Made by a program: the position numbers and the translations under genes. From assembly GCA_945890485.1 (NCBI GenBank), contig CAMDCN010000006.1, positions 1 through 64,000 on the forward strand: a stretch of DNA of 64,000 nt. The letters are read 5' to 3'. The notes beneath the pieces were generated by a model. It did no database searches, had not been told where the DNA came from, and saw nothing but the letters and a program-made list of their open reading frames with translations. The stretch is from Candidatus Sulfopaludibacter sp. SbA3 (GTDB lineage: Bacteria; Acidobacteriota; Terriglobia; Bryobacterales; Bryobacteraceae). This document shows positions 7,384-14,370 of this stretch, in pieces; positions within the stretch are counted from its first letter, which is position 1, and every line of letters begins with the position of its first letter.

Positions 7384-7744
7384 GGCAATACTCCTCTTTA
7401 CATTCTACGTGGCCAGGCGTGCGGCACAAAGGCCCGTCCTTCGGGCCGCCGCGTTGCGTTGGACTTGCTTTGGCATTCCGTTGTTTCTCGCGGCTTGTGC
7501 GACGGATCTCATTGTATTCCTGCATGAGTTGATTCTCGGAAACGCCCCACTCCGCGATCATGGCGTCGAGGTCCTTGGCCGCCGCGCGCATGGCCTCCAC
7601 GTCCGCCCGATGACTCCGCCTCTGGGCGGGAATGAAGAAGCCGAGGGTCCCGCCGTGACGGGTGATGGCTAAGGACTTACCGGCTTCGAGGTAGCCAACC
7701 AGATGTTCACGAAATTCGCGGATGCCTACTTTTGCCGTTTCCAT
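7295..7744 (-). CDS. Phd/YefM-type antitoxin with a frame-read-through C-terminus, orphan
   Basis: 149 residues from ATG 7744. The first 80 or so residues are a normal Phd/YefM antitoxin: VGIREFREHLVGYLEAGKSL, then ITRHGGTLGFFIPAQ and a helix. From about residue 84 the frame runs through sequence that in another frame leads into the RHH antitoxin gene, overlapping it by 89 bases. The tail (Cys-, Arg- and Thr-rich) therefore looks accidental. No cognate toxin follows. Probably a PIN or RelE toxin gene was replaced when the duplicated segment arrived. Confidence 0.65.
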   Translation of the reverse strand: METAKVGIREFREHLVGYLEAGKSLAITRHGGTLGFFIPAQRRSHRADVEAMRAAAKDLDAMIAEWGVSENQLMQEYNEIRRTSREKQRNAKASPTQRGGPKDGPLCRTPGHVECKEEYCRGHLTAIRADRTTTTGSCVRPLPEHQCCD

Positions 7745-8108
7745 GGATGTGTGCTTTGTGTACGCAATAGTATGGGTGGCGGCTTGCTCGAAATGCCGGG
7801 TCGAGGTGTAGGTGGCCTGCTTGTTGAAAATTGGCGCCACAATTACTGACAAGTTGTGACACCCTTCTTGGCACGACCCTACAGTCGCCCACGCGGATCG
7901 GATTGTGTGAACCGGGTTGCCGCTACTTCGTTCTCTTCGCCAGCCTTCGAGACTCCGAAAAGGCGTGAGCTTTCCCGCCGATTGAAACCCAATCCCGCGC
8001 GTGAACACGCCGACTTGGCGGAACCGACATCATGGCCACTGGCTGAAGCTCACGGCCCGCGCTACAGTACGTGATTCGACCAGCGTCGCGCCAGACGCGA
8101 ACGTATAT
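7745..8108. other. Divergent intergenic region, no gene recognised
   Basis: 364 bases between the Phd antitoxin and the BrnT toxin, which point away from each other. Open frames here are short and composition-driven. It should hold promoters for both modules, but I cannot assign boxes confidently. Confidence 0.45.
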
Positions 8109-8414
8109 ATGTTGCGATACCATTTTGGGCTAGTGGCCGGCGGAATCGAATTTGATTGGGATGACGAGAAAAAGAAACACCTCGCTGCCCACAAAGTCGC
8201 GCCCGCATGGTTCGAACAGGTGCTGGACAACGATCCACTCGACTTTGCCTTCGATCTCGTCGACGACCAAGAACGGTATCGCTCTGTTGGCCTTACGAAG
8301 GGCGGCCGTTGGTTGCCGGTGGCGTGGACGATTCGTGGCGGTAAGGTGCGTGCCATTACCGCCTTTCCGGCTAGCGTATCCGACAGGAAGGCATTTCTGG
8401 AGAAGCCTAAATGA
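8109..8414 (+). CDS. brnT: BrnT-family toxin (predicted ribonuclease)
   Basis: About 101 residues from ATG 8109; homology begins at IEFDWDDEKKKHLAAHKV, so the few preceding residues are uncertain. Family marks: FDWD, the central segment DERY-like (DDQERYRSVG) and the C-terminal VRAITAFPAS, which in BrnT proteins carries catalytic and fold residues. BrnT is a RelE-like RNase that arrests growth. The TGA overlaps the ATG of the next gene (ATGA), the normal BrnT-BrnA order. No clear Shine-Dalgarno was found. Confidence 0.8.
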   Translation: MLRYHFGLVAGGIEFDWDDEKKKHLAAHKVAPAWFEQVLDNDPLDFAFDLVDDQERYRSVGLTKGGRWLPVAWTIRGGKVRAITAFPASVSDRKAFLEKPK

Positions 8415-8755
8415 AGAGGCAGGTGGATAAGAAATCGAAGCGCGTCGTGCCGGTCTTTGCCACCGAGGCGGAAGAGGCCGCGTGGTGGTTTGAAAACCGC
8501 AACCAGCATGGGAAAGAACTACTCACCGCCGTGAAAAGCGGCGAGGCTCAAGTGTTGACGAAGGCGAAGTTGCAGGAGCGGATAGCTGCGTCCAAGAAGG
8601 CAGCGGCTCCTGTGGTGGCGCTACGGATTCCCGCAGCAGATTTGGCTTTGGCCCGAAAGCAGGCAGAGCACAAGGGGCTGCCCTATCAGGCCTACATCAA
8701 GTCGCTGCTGCACGAAACACTGACCGAGCGAGAAAAGCGAAAGGCGGGCTGGTAG
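8411..8755 (+). CDS. CopG/BrnA-like antitoxin
   Basis: 114 residues from ATG 8411, coupled to the BrnT toxin by an ATGA overlap. The N-terminal part is basic, the middle reads ATEAEEAAWWFENR, and the C-terminal part VVALRIPAADLALARKQAEH followed by PYQAYIKSLLHETL is a ribbon-helix-helix DNA-binding unit of the COG5304/CopG-antitoxin type. It should bind and neutralise BrnT and repress the operon. Intact. Confidence 0.8.
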   Translation: MKRQVDKKSKRVVPVFATEAEEAAWWFENRNQHGKELLTAVKSGEAQVLTKAKLQERIAASKKAAAPVVALRIPAADLALARKQAEHKGLPYQAYIKSLLHETLTEREKRKAGW

Positions 8756-9141
8756 TCCGGGCATTCGTGAGACCGAGCCCCTGCTTCAAGCCGCTGTCCT
8801 TGCACCGCCGTCCACCCCACTGAGTCGGAATGCGTCCGACCATACGAGGCGCGCGCTGCACCCGACTGGCGTAGGATCTTCCCCACAACAGTGGCAAAAG
8901 CATAGGGTCTATGGCGCAGCCCGGAAGTGTTTGCCGACAAACCTTCGGGGTTCTCTCGCTAACCACTGGCGTCGCCCGATCACGGCGGTTTGACCTAAAC
9001 CGCGAGTGGGTCCACCCTGCAGCGACAGTTTTGAGAGGCATGCGGAAGGGACGCCATCGGAACGATACCTTCTTGTGTACCACCTTCCCCAAAGGCTCCG
9101 CCGGAAGGAAGGTCCCGCTCGTTCGTCGGTCATAAAATAAT
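8756..9141. other. Intergenic stretch, no gene recognised
   Basis: 386 bases. A minus-strand frame is open across it but is rich in Arg and Ser, lacks a known pattern and overlaps two real genes, so I treat it as spurious. Near 9131-9142 the AT-rich string CATAAAATAATATG could be the -10 region for the TIR-like gene that follows. Confidence 0.45.
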
Positions 9142-9174
9142 ATGCTGAGATGCGGTACGATGTTAGCTCGACAT

Positions 9175-9630
9175 ATGCCCAAGACGACCCTTTTTGTTGG
9201 CTCCTCGGTTGCAGCGAAGTCCCAAGCCAAAGCGATTGTAGATAAGTTCAGCGGCCCGACAATTGAATTCCTCCCATGGTGGGATGCATTCACCGCGGGA
9301 AGAACACTACTCGAAGAGCTGGACCATATCCGGAATCGGGTGAACGGCGCAATTTTACTCTTCTCGCCAGAAGCCGAATCTACTGTTCGTAAGCAGACTG
9401 TGTGGACCCCGAACCTGAACGTCCTCTTCGAGTTCGGCTATTTCTACGGACATTTCGGGAAGGAACGGGTAGCGATGCTGAAATATGGAGATTTTTACCT
9501 GCCATCCGACTTCGGGGGGTATATCCACATCTCTGGCAGTAAGTTTTTTAAGCGCGGTGCTGTTGTTCAGGTAGGGAAGCGCACTCAGAAAGAATTTGGC
9601 GCATGGGTTGCCGATATTCCTTCATCGTAA
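9175..9630 (+). CDS. TIR-like nucleotide-binding protein (Cap12/PycTIR-type domain, PF10137-like)
   Basis: 151 residues from ATG 9175; in-frame ATGs at 9142 and 9160 are alternatives, but family homology starts at TLFVGSSVAAKSQAKAIV. The fold is a TIR-like Rossmann domain: GSS after the first strand, PWWDAF in the loop, GAILLFSPEAES (strand D), then PNLNVLFEFGYFYGHFGKER, where N-V-x-F-E-x-G is the hallmark and its Glu the likely NADase residue, and finally LPSDFGGY. Relatives act as cell-suicide effectors in CBASS and Pycsar anti-phage systems. No cyclase gene is visible here, so its trigger is unknown. Confidence 0.75.
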   Translation: MPKTTLFVGSSVAAKSQAKAIVDKFSGPTIEFLPWWDAFTAGRTLLEELDHIRNRVNGAILLFSPEAESTVRKQTVWTPNLNVLFEFGYFYGHFGKERVAMLKYGDFYLPSDFGGYIHISGSKFFKRGAVVQVGKRTQKEFGAWVADIPSS

Positions 9631-9718
9631 TTTCGCCCACTTATGAGAGCAGGCGACGAACTTCCTTTGCGATTTGCTAACATACCGACTGGCCTGCGGA
9701 TCAACGAGTGGTTAGGTC

Positions 9719-9784
9719 ATGGCCAACGCTGAGAAAGTACGGCCTCGTTATTCTCCTACTTATCAGAGCATGGAGGAATTGTGA
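9719..9784 (+). CDS. Very short ORF, possible leader or remnant
   Basis: 21 codons starting at ATG 9719 and ending TGA 9782-9784, overlapping the GTG of the next gene. It reads MANAEKVRPRYSPTYQSMEE plus Leu and contains that gene's Shine-Dalgarno. It could be a coupling peptide or the N-terminal rest of a frameshifted longer gene. Low certainty. Confidence 0.25.
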   Translation: MANAEKVRPRYSPTYQSMEEL

Positions 9785-10080
9785 ACTGCGAAATTGGGGC
9801 CGATACGTGTGGACATTCCTTCGAAGTCACGTACTTTCTTGTTGAGCGCGACCGTCGAATCACCACTCTGGTGCTTGGTGGACATCAATTGTTAACTCCT
9901 GCACGCATTTCGTTTGTCGGAAGTGACGGTGGACAAGCTAGTTGTGATGATTGTAGCGTCTTGCCCGCGGAAGTGTTCAATAAAGAAGCTGGCAATTGGT
10001 GGAACAAGGCAGGTGTCGTTATTCATTACGAAACCCGGGCGATAGAAGTCGCAAAGGGGCGATATGTCTCGATCGGCTGA
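9781..10080 (+). CDS. Hypothetical protein in defence-like cluster
   Basis: 99 residues from GTG 9781, with a strong Shine-Dalgarno (GGAGG, five bases upstream). It contains three pairs of Cys-containing turns (NCEIGADTC, SCDDC) and reads otherwise as a mixed beta protein. I do not recognise a family. The last 17 bases overlap the ATG of the next frame. Lower GC than the core genome and position between a TIR-like effector and a truncated nuclease-like gene suggest a component of a multi-gene defence system, by association only. Confidence 0.55.
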   Translation: MNCEIGADTCGHSFEVTYFLVERDRRITTLVLGGHQLLTPARISFVGSDGGQASCDDCSVLPAEVFNKEAGNWWNKAGVVIHYETRAIEVAKGRYVSIG

Positions 10081-10288
10081 CCATACGATCCAGGGGTTCT
10101 TGTATCGATTCAATCTTACGGCCCTGGAGATCTTGAAAGCCAAAGCAGAAGCAACTGTTACGGTCGAAGGCACAATTGAAGACATAGACATCGCAGGGCC
10201 AGAATCTTTGGTCGCGATTCAATGCGCCGAATGCCGCTCTTCGTCATCTTCACCAGTCCGAAATGATTGTAGAATACGTCCCTGGTGA
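10064..10288 (+). pseudogene. Truncated N-terminus of a restriction-endonuclease-like (DUF4297/Cap4-type?) protein
   Basis: The frame begins ATG 10064 behind AAGGGG and overlaps the preceding gene by 17 bases. It reads HTIQGFLYRFNLTALEIL, then VEGTIEDIDIAGP and LVAIQC. A G-F-x-x-Q/R-F helix, E-D-I-D and a final Q-C/V-K is the N-terminal pattern of PD-(D/E)XK nuclease domains in large anti-phage proteins. Here the text stops matching right after IQC, where Lys is expected, and ends 20 codons later in unrelated residues. The join at about 10.23 kb leads into a nucleotidyltransferase remnant. Family assignment is tentative. Confidence 0.45.
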
Positions 10289-10470
10289 TGTCGGGCAAGT
10301 CGGCGATGGGGGGAGTTCCATTCCCCCTGGAAGATTCGCCACAGGACATGGAATGAAGCAAGGTCTGGAGGGCGGTTTGCTACCCTTGCCCTTTGTTGAT
10401 GTCCGCCAATGAACCGACGATGATGGTCCGGCCATCGTGTTCCACTCCTGCCGTTTGGCTTCGAGATGCC
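10260..10470 (-). pseudogene. Remnant of a nucleotidyltransferase-fold gene (paralogue of 3992-4606)
   Basis: On the minus strand bases near 10386-10462 read EHDGRTIIVGSLADI, matching NGRTIVVASLADILKIQG of the intact gene at 4 kb; the DNA aligns by eye with about 4225-4305. Flanking frames do not continue the protein. It is a fragment. Confidence 0.6.
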
Positions 10471-10743
10471 GACGGCATTCTCTTGGAGTGGCTGGAGAGC
10501 TTGGCCGCCTTATCAAACGGGTACCGCCTAACCTTGAATAGCGATGGCGCTTATGCAAGTATCCTTTCATGATGACTCCACCGTCTGAACAAAAGAAGAT
10601 TGGCAGGTACTCAGACACGTCATCGGTAGGCGGGACCGTTCGAGCTCTCTGTCCCAACCCCGCGTAACCCTCGCGATAAATCTGAACGATCCTTGAATAA
10701 GTTAGTCACACTCATGCGAAACACCTGATAGGATAGTGAACCT
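10471..10743. other. Decayed stretch with the second copy of a short repeat; upstream region of the large GTPase gene
   Basis: Bases 10535-10622 resemble 5605-5695. The rest shows no gene. The start of the 1192-residue gene at 10744 has no strong Shine-Dalgarno; GATAGGATAGT ends about six bases before it and may combine weak promoter and binding functions. Confidence 0.4.
10535..10622. repeat. Short diverged repeat, second copy (first at 5605-5695)
   Basis: Shares the ordered blocks AATAGCG, GCTTAT, TCCTTTC, GTCTGAA and CATCGG with the first copy. The orientation is the same. Confidence 0.5.
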
Positions 10744-13700
10744 ATGGACGCAGACCAACGCATTCCGAGGGCGACTCTTCGCCCATCTTTGACCCTAGAC
10801 TTATTGGCAAGGCAATTGCGCCGATTTGTTTGGTCCCCGCTGGGCGACGTGATTGCGATTGGTTTCGAAGGCGGCGACATTGAGCTGAAATCTGTCGATG
10901 GTCCAGACAAATACTCGCGAATCTTTAGCACCAGTCACGGAATAATAAATGCGCTGAGCTGGGATTCGACGGGCGAAACGCTTGCAGTAGGCTCCACCAG
11001 CATTTCGTTGCTGTCAACCCATTCCGGGGAGCGTCGCAAGACGTTTCTAGGCCATTCGACCTCTGTGTGGGGACTCGCCTGGATCGCTGACAACAGATCA
11101 CTCGTCTCTGCTTCCTATGACAAGAGTCTATGCATATGGGACACGGGACCAACTTCCGGGTTGGACGTCGTGCTGCACGGCCATTCCGGAGAAGTTCGGG
11201 TACTCGCAGCGTCTCCTGACCAGACGCTTGTGGCGTCCGGTTCTGACGATTGTAGTGTCGGAATTTGGAGCCACAAGAGCCTCCGGCATCTGTTGAAATC
11301 TCACAACGCTCCCATTACATCTCTAGTCTGGGCCGACGATTCGCTGACGCTGTTCTCAGGTTCAGAAGATTCAACCATTACAGTGTGGGACGCGGTCACT
11401 GGACTCGCACTGCGGGTGCTAGAGGGGCACACTAGTGCGATCACCTTTGTTGGCCTTTCCCCTGCTCACGACGTGCTCATCAGCATTTCTTCGGACGGCA
11501 CTATGATCGCTTGGGCCCTGGAGACATTCGAGCGGGTTGCCTCAGTGCCACTTCTGGGCGTGGCCTCGCGTTTCGATCATGGGGTGGACGTCGCCGCCCT
11601 CAATCCGAGCGGAAGCGTAATCGCACTCGCGAATCCCAACCTTCGGCAGCTCAATTGTTACACAGTACAGGATTTGTTAGTGCACGCTAAGCAATTCGAA
11701 AACCCTAAGACAGAGTTTTATCGGAATGCGAAAGTGATGCTGGTTGGCGAGACCGGGGTTGGGAAATCTGGACTCTCCCTGGTGCTTACGGGCCAGCCAT
11801 TTGTGGCCACAGAGTCCACGCATGCGAGAAAAGTATATACTTACTCCTCTACTGAGCATCTTAATGCCGACGGAACGGTCGAGAGGCGGGAGACATTACT
11901 GTGGGACCTTGCAGGCCAGCCTGATTATCGTCTGGTCCACCAGCTCCACCTCGGTCAAGTCTCGTTAGCCTTAGTTGTGTTCGACGCTCGTCCCGGCACG
12001 GAGCCATTGACCGGAGTTGTTCCGTGGATTAGATGTCTGGAACAAGCGAAGCGCCTGTCGTGTCACGAGAATTACCCGTTCCGACGAATACTAGTTGGGG
12101 CTCGCGAGGACGTCGGGCGCGTCCCGTTGACCCCTGAGACAGTCTCGGCAATCAAGAAGAAGTTTGGTTTTGACGACTTCATAAGGACGAGCGCCAAGGA
12201 AGATTGGGGCGTTCGCGAACTTCGTCAGTGCATTGAGAACTTCATTTCTTGGGATAGCCTACCCAAAGCAAGCTCCAATGAGACCTTCCAGCAGATCAAG
12301 TCTTTCATAATCTCGACCAAGGCATCCGGTAGTGTGTTGGTAGAGATAGATTCTCTCTATAGAAAGTTTTTAAGCGTGTTTCCGGACTTGTCCTTGCGGG
12401 CCGATTCCCAAGCTGAGTTCACAACATGTATCGGCTTGCTGGAGTCACGGGACTTAGTTCATCGGTTGAGCTTCGGCGGCTACCTGCTCCTCCAGCCTGA
12501 GCTCTTGGACGCTTATGCAAGCGCGATTATCAATGCAGCGAAGGACGATCCGAAGGGCATCGGCACAATTACTGACTCAGAAATTTATGACGGACTGTTT
12601 CGCATGCCGGCCGACCTTCGCGTTGGCGATCGATCAGATGAAAGTATTCTACTGCACGCTACTGTTGAAGAGTTACTTCGCTACGAAGTTGCATATAGAG
12701 ATGGCAGTTTGCTTGTGTTCCCATCCCAGTTCGTACGAGAAGCTCCAGAACTGCTCGACCCAGAAGAGAGAGATATCGTTTTTCGATTTGACGGGAATAT
12801 GCTCAATATATTCGCAACTCTTGTTGTAAGATTAGCCCAGAGCGGGCAATTCAAAAGGCCAGATATCTACAGGAGACTTGTACAGTTTGATTTACTAGAT
12901 GGGGGAGGATTTGGGATTTCCGCGAATGACTGCGGCGGGGGAAATGGAGAGATCGCTACGTATTTTGACCGGTTGGTGACGGAGTCCAAGCGCAACCAAC
13001 TTAATACCTTCGTGCATGCGCACCTGCTACGGAAGGCAGTCGCGGATAGCGTCCGTTTTGAAAGAGCGTATAAATGTAGCAATCCGGTGTGTGCTGTCCA
13101 TTTTACAGATGAGCAACTACGTAGGTGTCGTGAGCTCTTGAAGCCTACTATACGTTGTTCCGTCTGTGAGGAACTGAGTCCTGTTCCTGAATGTGACTCA
13201 GTTGAGCTGTCTCGTCTCGTTGCAATCGTTCAGTTAGATGCTGCTGCCGATAAAGCTGGGCACGATCAACTGGCAAAGGCTCGAATTGACTCAAGAAGAA
13301 GTGTCGGCGACTACGACGTGTGGATCCTTTACAATTCCGTTGACAGGACACTCGCCCGCAGCCTTGCCCGGAAACTCATAAATCGCGGCGTCCTTCCATG
13401 GTTCGATCAATGGGATGTTACTCCTGGTAGTGATTCTGGCTCGCAGCTTACAAAGGCGATCCTTAAGCTGAAAGCGTGCATATGCCTAGTGGGCAGGAAA
13501 AGCCTTGTGCCGTGGGATAACAAGGTTGCCGGTGGATTTATAGATTATTTGGTTGCCCGGAACCGTCCCGTTGTGCCATTTCTGATGAGCGATTCGTCTG
13601 CCGAGTCGGTCGGCGGTTATGCAAAACCACCCGAAATTCCGAAGAGTTTTAAGGCAGCAGGTTGGCTAGATCAACGTGCCAAGAAGGGACTTGATCTAGA

Positions 13701-14322
13701 GGAACTGCTGCATCACCTAGGTCTTGCCGCACCAACGGGTACGATCGGTGGTGCGGACTTGCCGCAGTCTGCGCGCGAACATGCCGTAAACGCGAACAGG
13801 CTGCAGAAAACCCTAGGAGCCGTTCCGAAAGGGACGATGGGGGCAACTCATTTTCATGCGTGTGTCCGAGAGGTGTTTGATTGTCTATTTGGAGGAAAAT
13901 TGGCGCGTGGACAGAGCGAGGTACCGTTGGACGGAGGAAGCAAGAGGGTTGACCTCGTCTACGAGAACATCGACCAAAGTGGATTCTTTTATTCACTGAG
14001 GGACCGATTTGGAATTCACGCTCCCTATATATTCGTCGAGTGTAAGAATTACTCCTTCGATCTCAGTACCCCCGAGCTTGACCAATTGGCCGGTCGTCTG
14101 AACTCTAAGCGGGGTAATGTGGGCGTTCTAGTGTGCCGTGAGGTCGACAACGTCAGCGGCTTGCTGAATAGATTGCAGCGATACTTTTCTGGCGAGCAGA
14201 AGTTGTTACTTGTCTTAAAGGATACAGATTTGGCTATCATGTTGAGGCTCCAGGCCGACGCCAAGCCCGACCTAGTCGACGATCATCTTTCGGCGGTCGC
14301 TAGAAAAATAATACTTAGCTAA
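10744..14322 (+). CDS. WD40 - Ras/Roc-like GTPase - zinc ribbon - TIR - PD-(D/E)XK nuclease fusion protein
   Basis: 1192 residues. Residues about 20-310 form WD40 repeats (SYDKSLCIWD, SDDCSVGIWS, SEDSTITVWD). Residues about 325-505 are a Ras/Roc-like GTPase: P-loop GETGVGKS 335-342, G3 DLAGQ 388-392, a G4-like GARED 452-456 and G5 TSAKE 482-486. Residues 510-770 look like a COR-type linker, then a Cys4 site C778, C783, C805, C808. Residues about 855-990 are a TIR domain (DYDVWILYNSVDRTLARSLA). Residues about 1015-1190 form a nuclease fold with D1070, E1099 and K1101 (VECK). Sensor-switch-effector order suggests a one-protein immune or abortive-infection factor. No membrane or signal segment. 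Its low GC (two 60-base lines inside are 38 and 42 percent) suggests transfer. Confidence 0.85.
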   Translation: MDADQRIPRATLRPSLTLDLLARQLRRFVWSPLGDVIAIGFEGGDIELKSVDGPDKYSRIFSTSHGIINALSWDSTGETLAVGSTSISLLSTHSGERRKTFLGHSTSVWGLAWIADNRSLVSASYDKSLCIWDTGPTSGLDVVLHGHSGEVRVLAASPDQTLVASGSDDCSVGIWSHKSLRHLLKSHNAPITSLVWADDSLTLFSGSEDSTITVWDAVTGLALRVLEGHTSAITFVGLSPAHDVLISISSDGTMIAWALETFERVASVPLLGVASRFDHGVDVAALNPSGSVIALANPNLRQLNCYTVQDLLVHAKQFENPKTEFYRNAKVMLVGETGVGKSGLSLVLTGQPFVATESTHARKVYTYSSTEHLNADGTVERRETLLWDLAGQPDYRLVHQLHLGQVSLALVVFDARPGTEPLTGVVPWIRCLEQAKRLSCHENYPFRRILVGAREDVGRVPLTPETVSAIKKKFGFDDFIRTSAKEDWGVRELRQCIENFISWDSLPKASSNETFQQIKSFIISTKASGSVLVEIDSLYRKFLSVFPDLSLRADSQAEFTTCIGLLESRDLVHRLSFGGYLLLQPELLDAYASAIINAAKDDPKGIGTITDSEIYDGLFRMPADLRVGDRSDESILLHATVEELLRYEVAYRDGSLLVFPSQFVREAPELLDPEERDIVFRFDGNMLNIFATLVVRLAQSGQFKRPDIYRRLVQFDLLDGGGFGISANDCGGGNGEIATYFDRLVTESKRNQLNTFVHAHLLRKAVADSVRFERAYKCSNPVCAVHFTDEQLRRCRELLKPTIRCSVCEELSPVPECDSVELSRLVAIVQLDAAADKAGHDQLAKARIDSRRSVGDYDVWILYNSVDRTLARSLARKLINRGVLPWFDQWDVTPGSDSGSQLTKAILKLKACICLVGRKSLVPWDNKVAGGFIDYLVARNRPVVPFLMSDSSAESVGGYAKPPEIPKSFKAAGWLDQRAKKGLDLEELLHHLGLAAPTGTIGGADLPQSAREHAVNANRLQKTLGAVPKGTMGATHFHACVREVFDCLFGGKLARGQSEVPLDGGSKRVDLVYENIDQSGFFYSLRDRFGIHAPYIFVECKNYSFDLSTPELDQLAGRLNSKRGNVGVLVCREVDNVSGLLNRLQRYFSGEQKLLLVLKDTDLAIMLRLQADAKPDLVDDHLSAVARKIILS

Positions 14323-14370
14323 CGGAAGCTAGCTTTCGAAATCGAGGACTAAGGGGGGAAGGACGCCTCG

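Larger units (their letters stand above)
6477..7441. repeat. Diverged segmental duplication, copy B (carries intact toxin-antitoxin module)
   Basis: Counterpart of 4731-5541. It is longer by roughly the 60 codons deleted from the toxin of copy A. Its left edge coincides with the truncation point of the DUF3368 toxin, which suggests this copy was inserted there. Confidence 0.7.

Noticed and set aside
8697-9293. A 198-codon minus-strand frame between BrnA-like and TIR-like genes
   Set aside because: It overlaps both genes, lacks a ribosome-binding site and matches nothing known.
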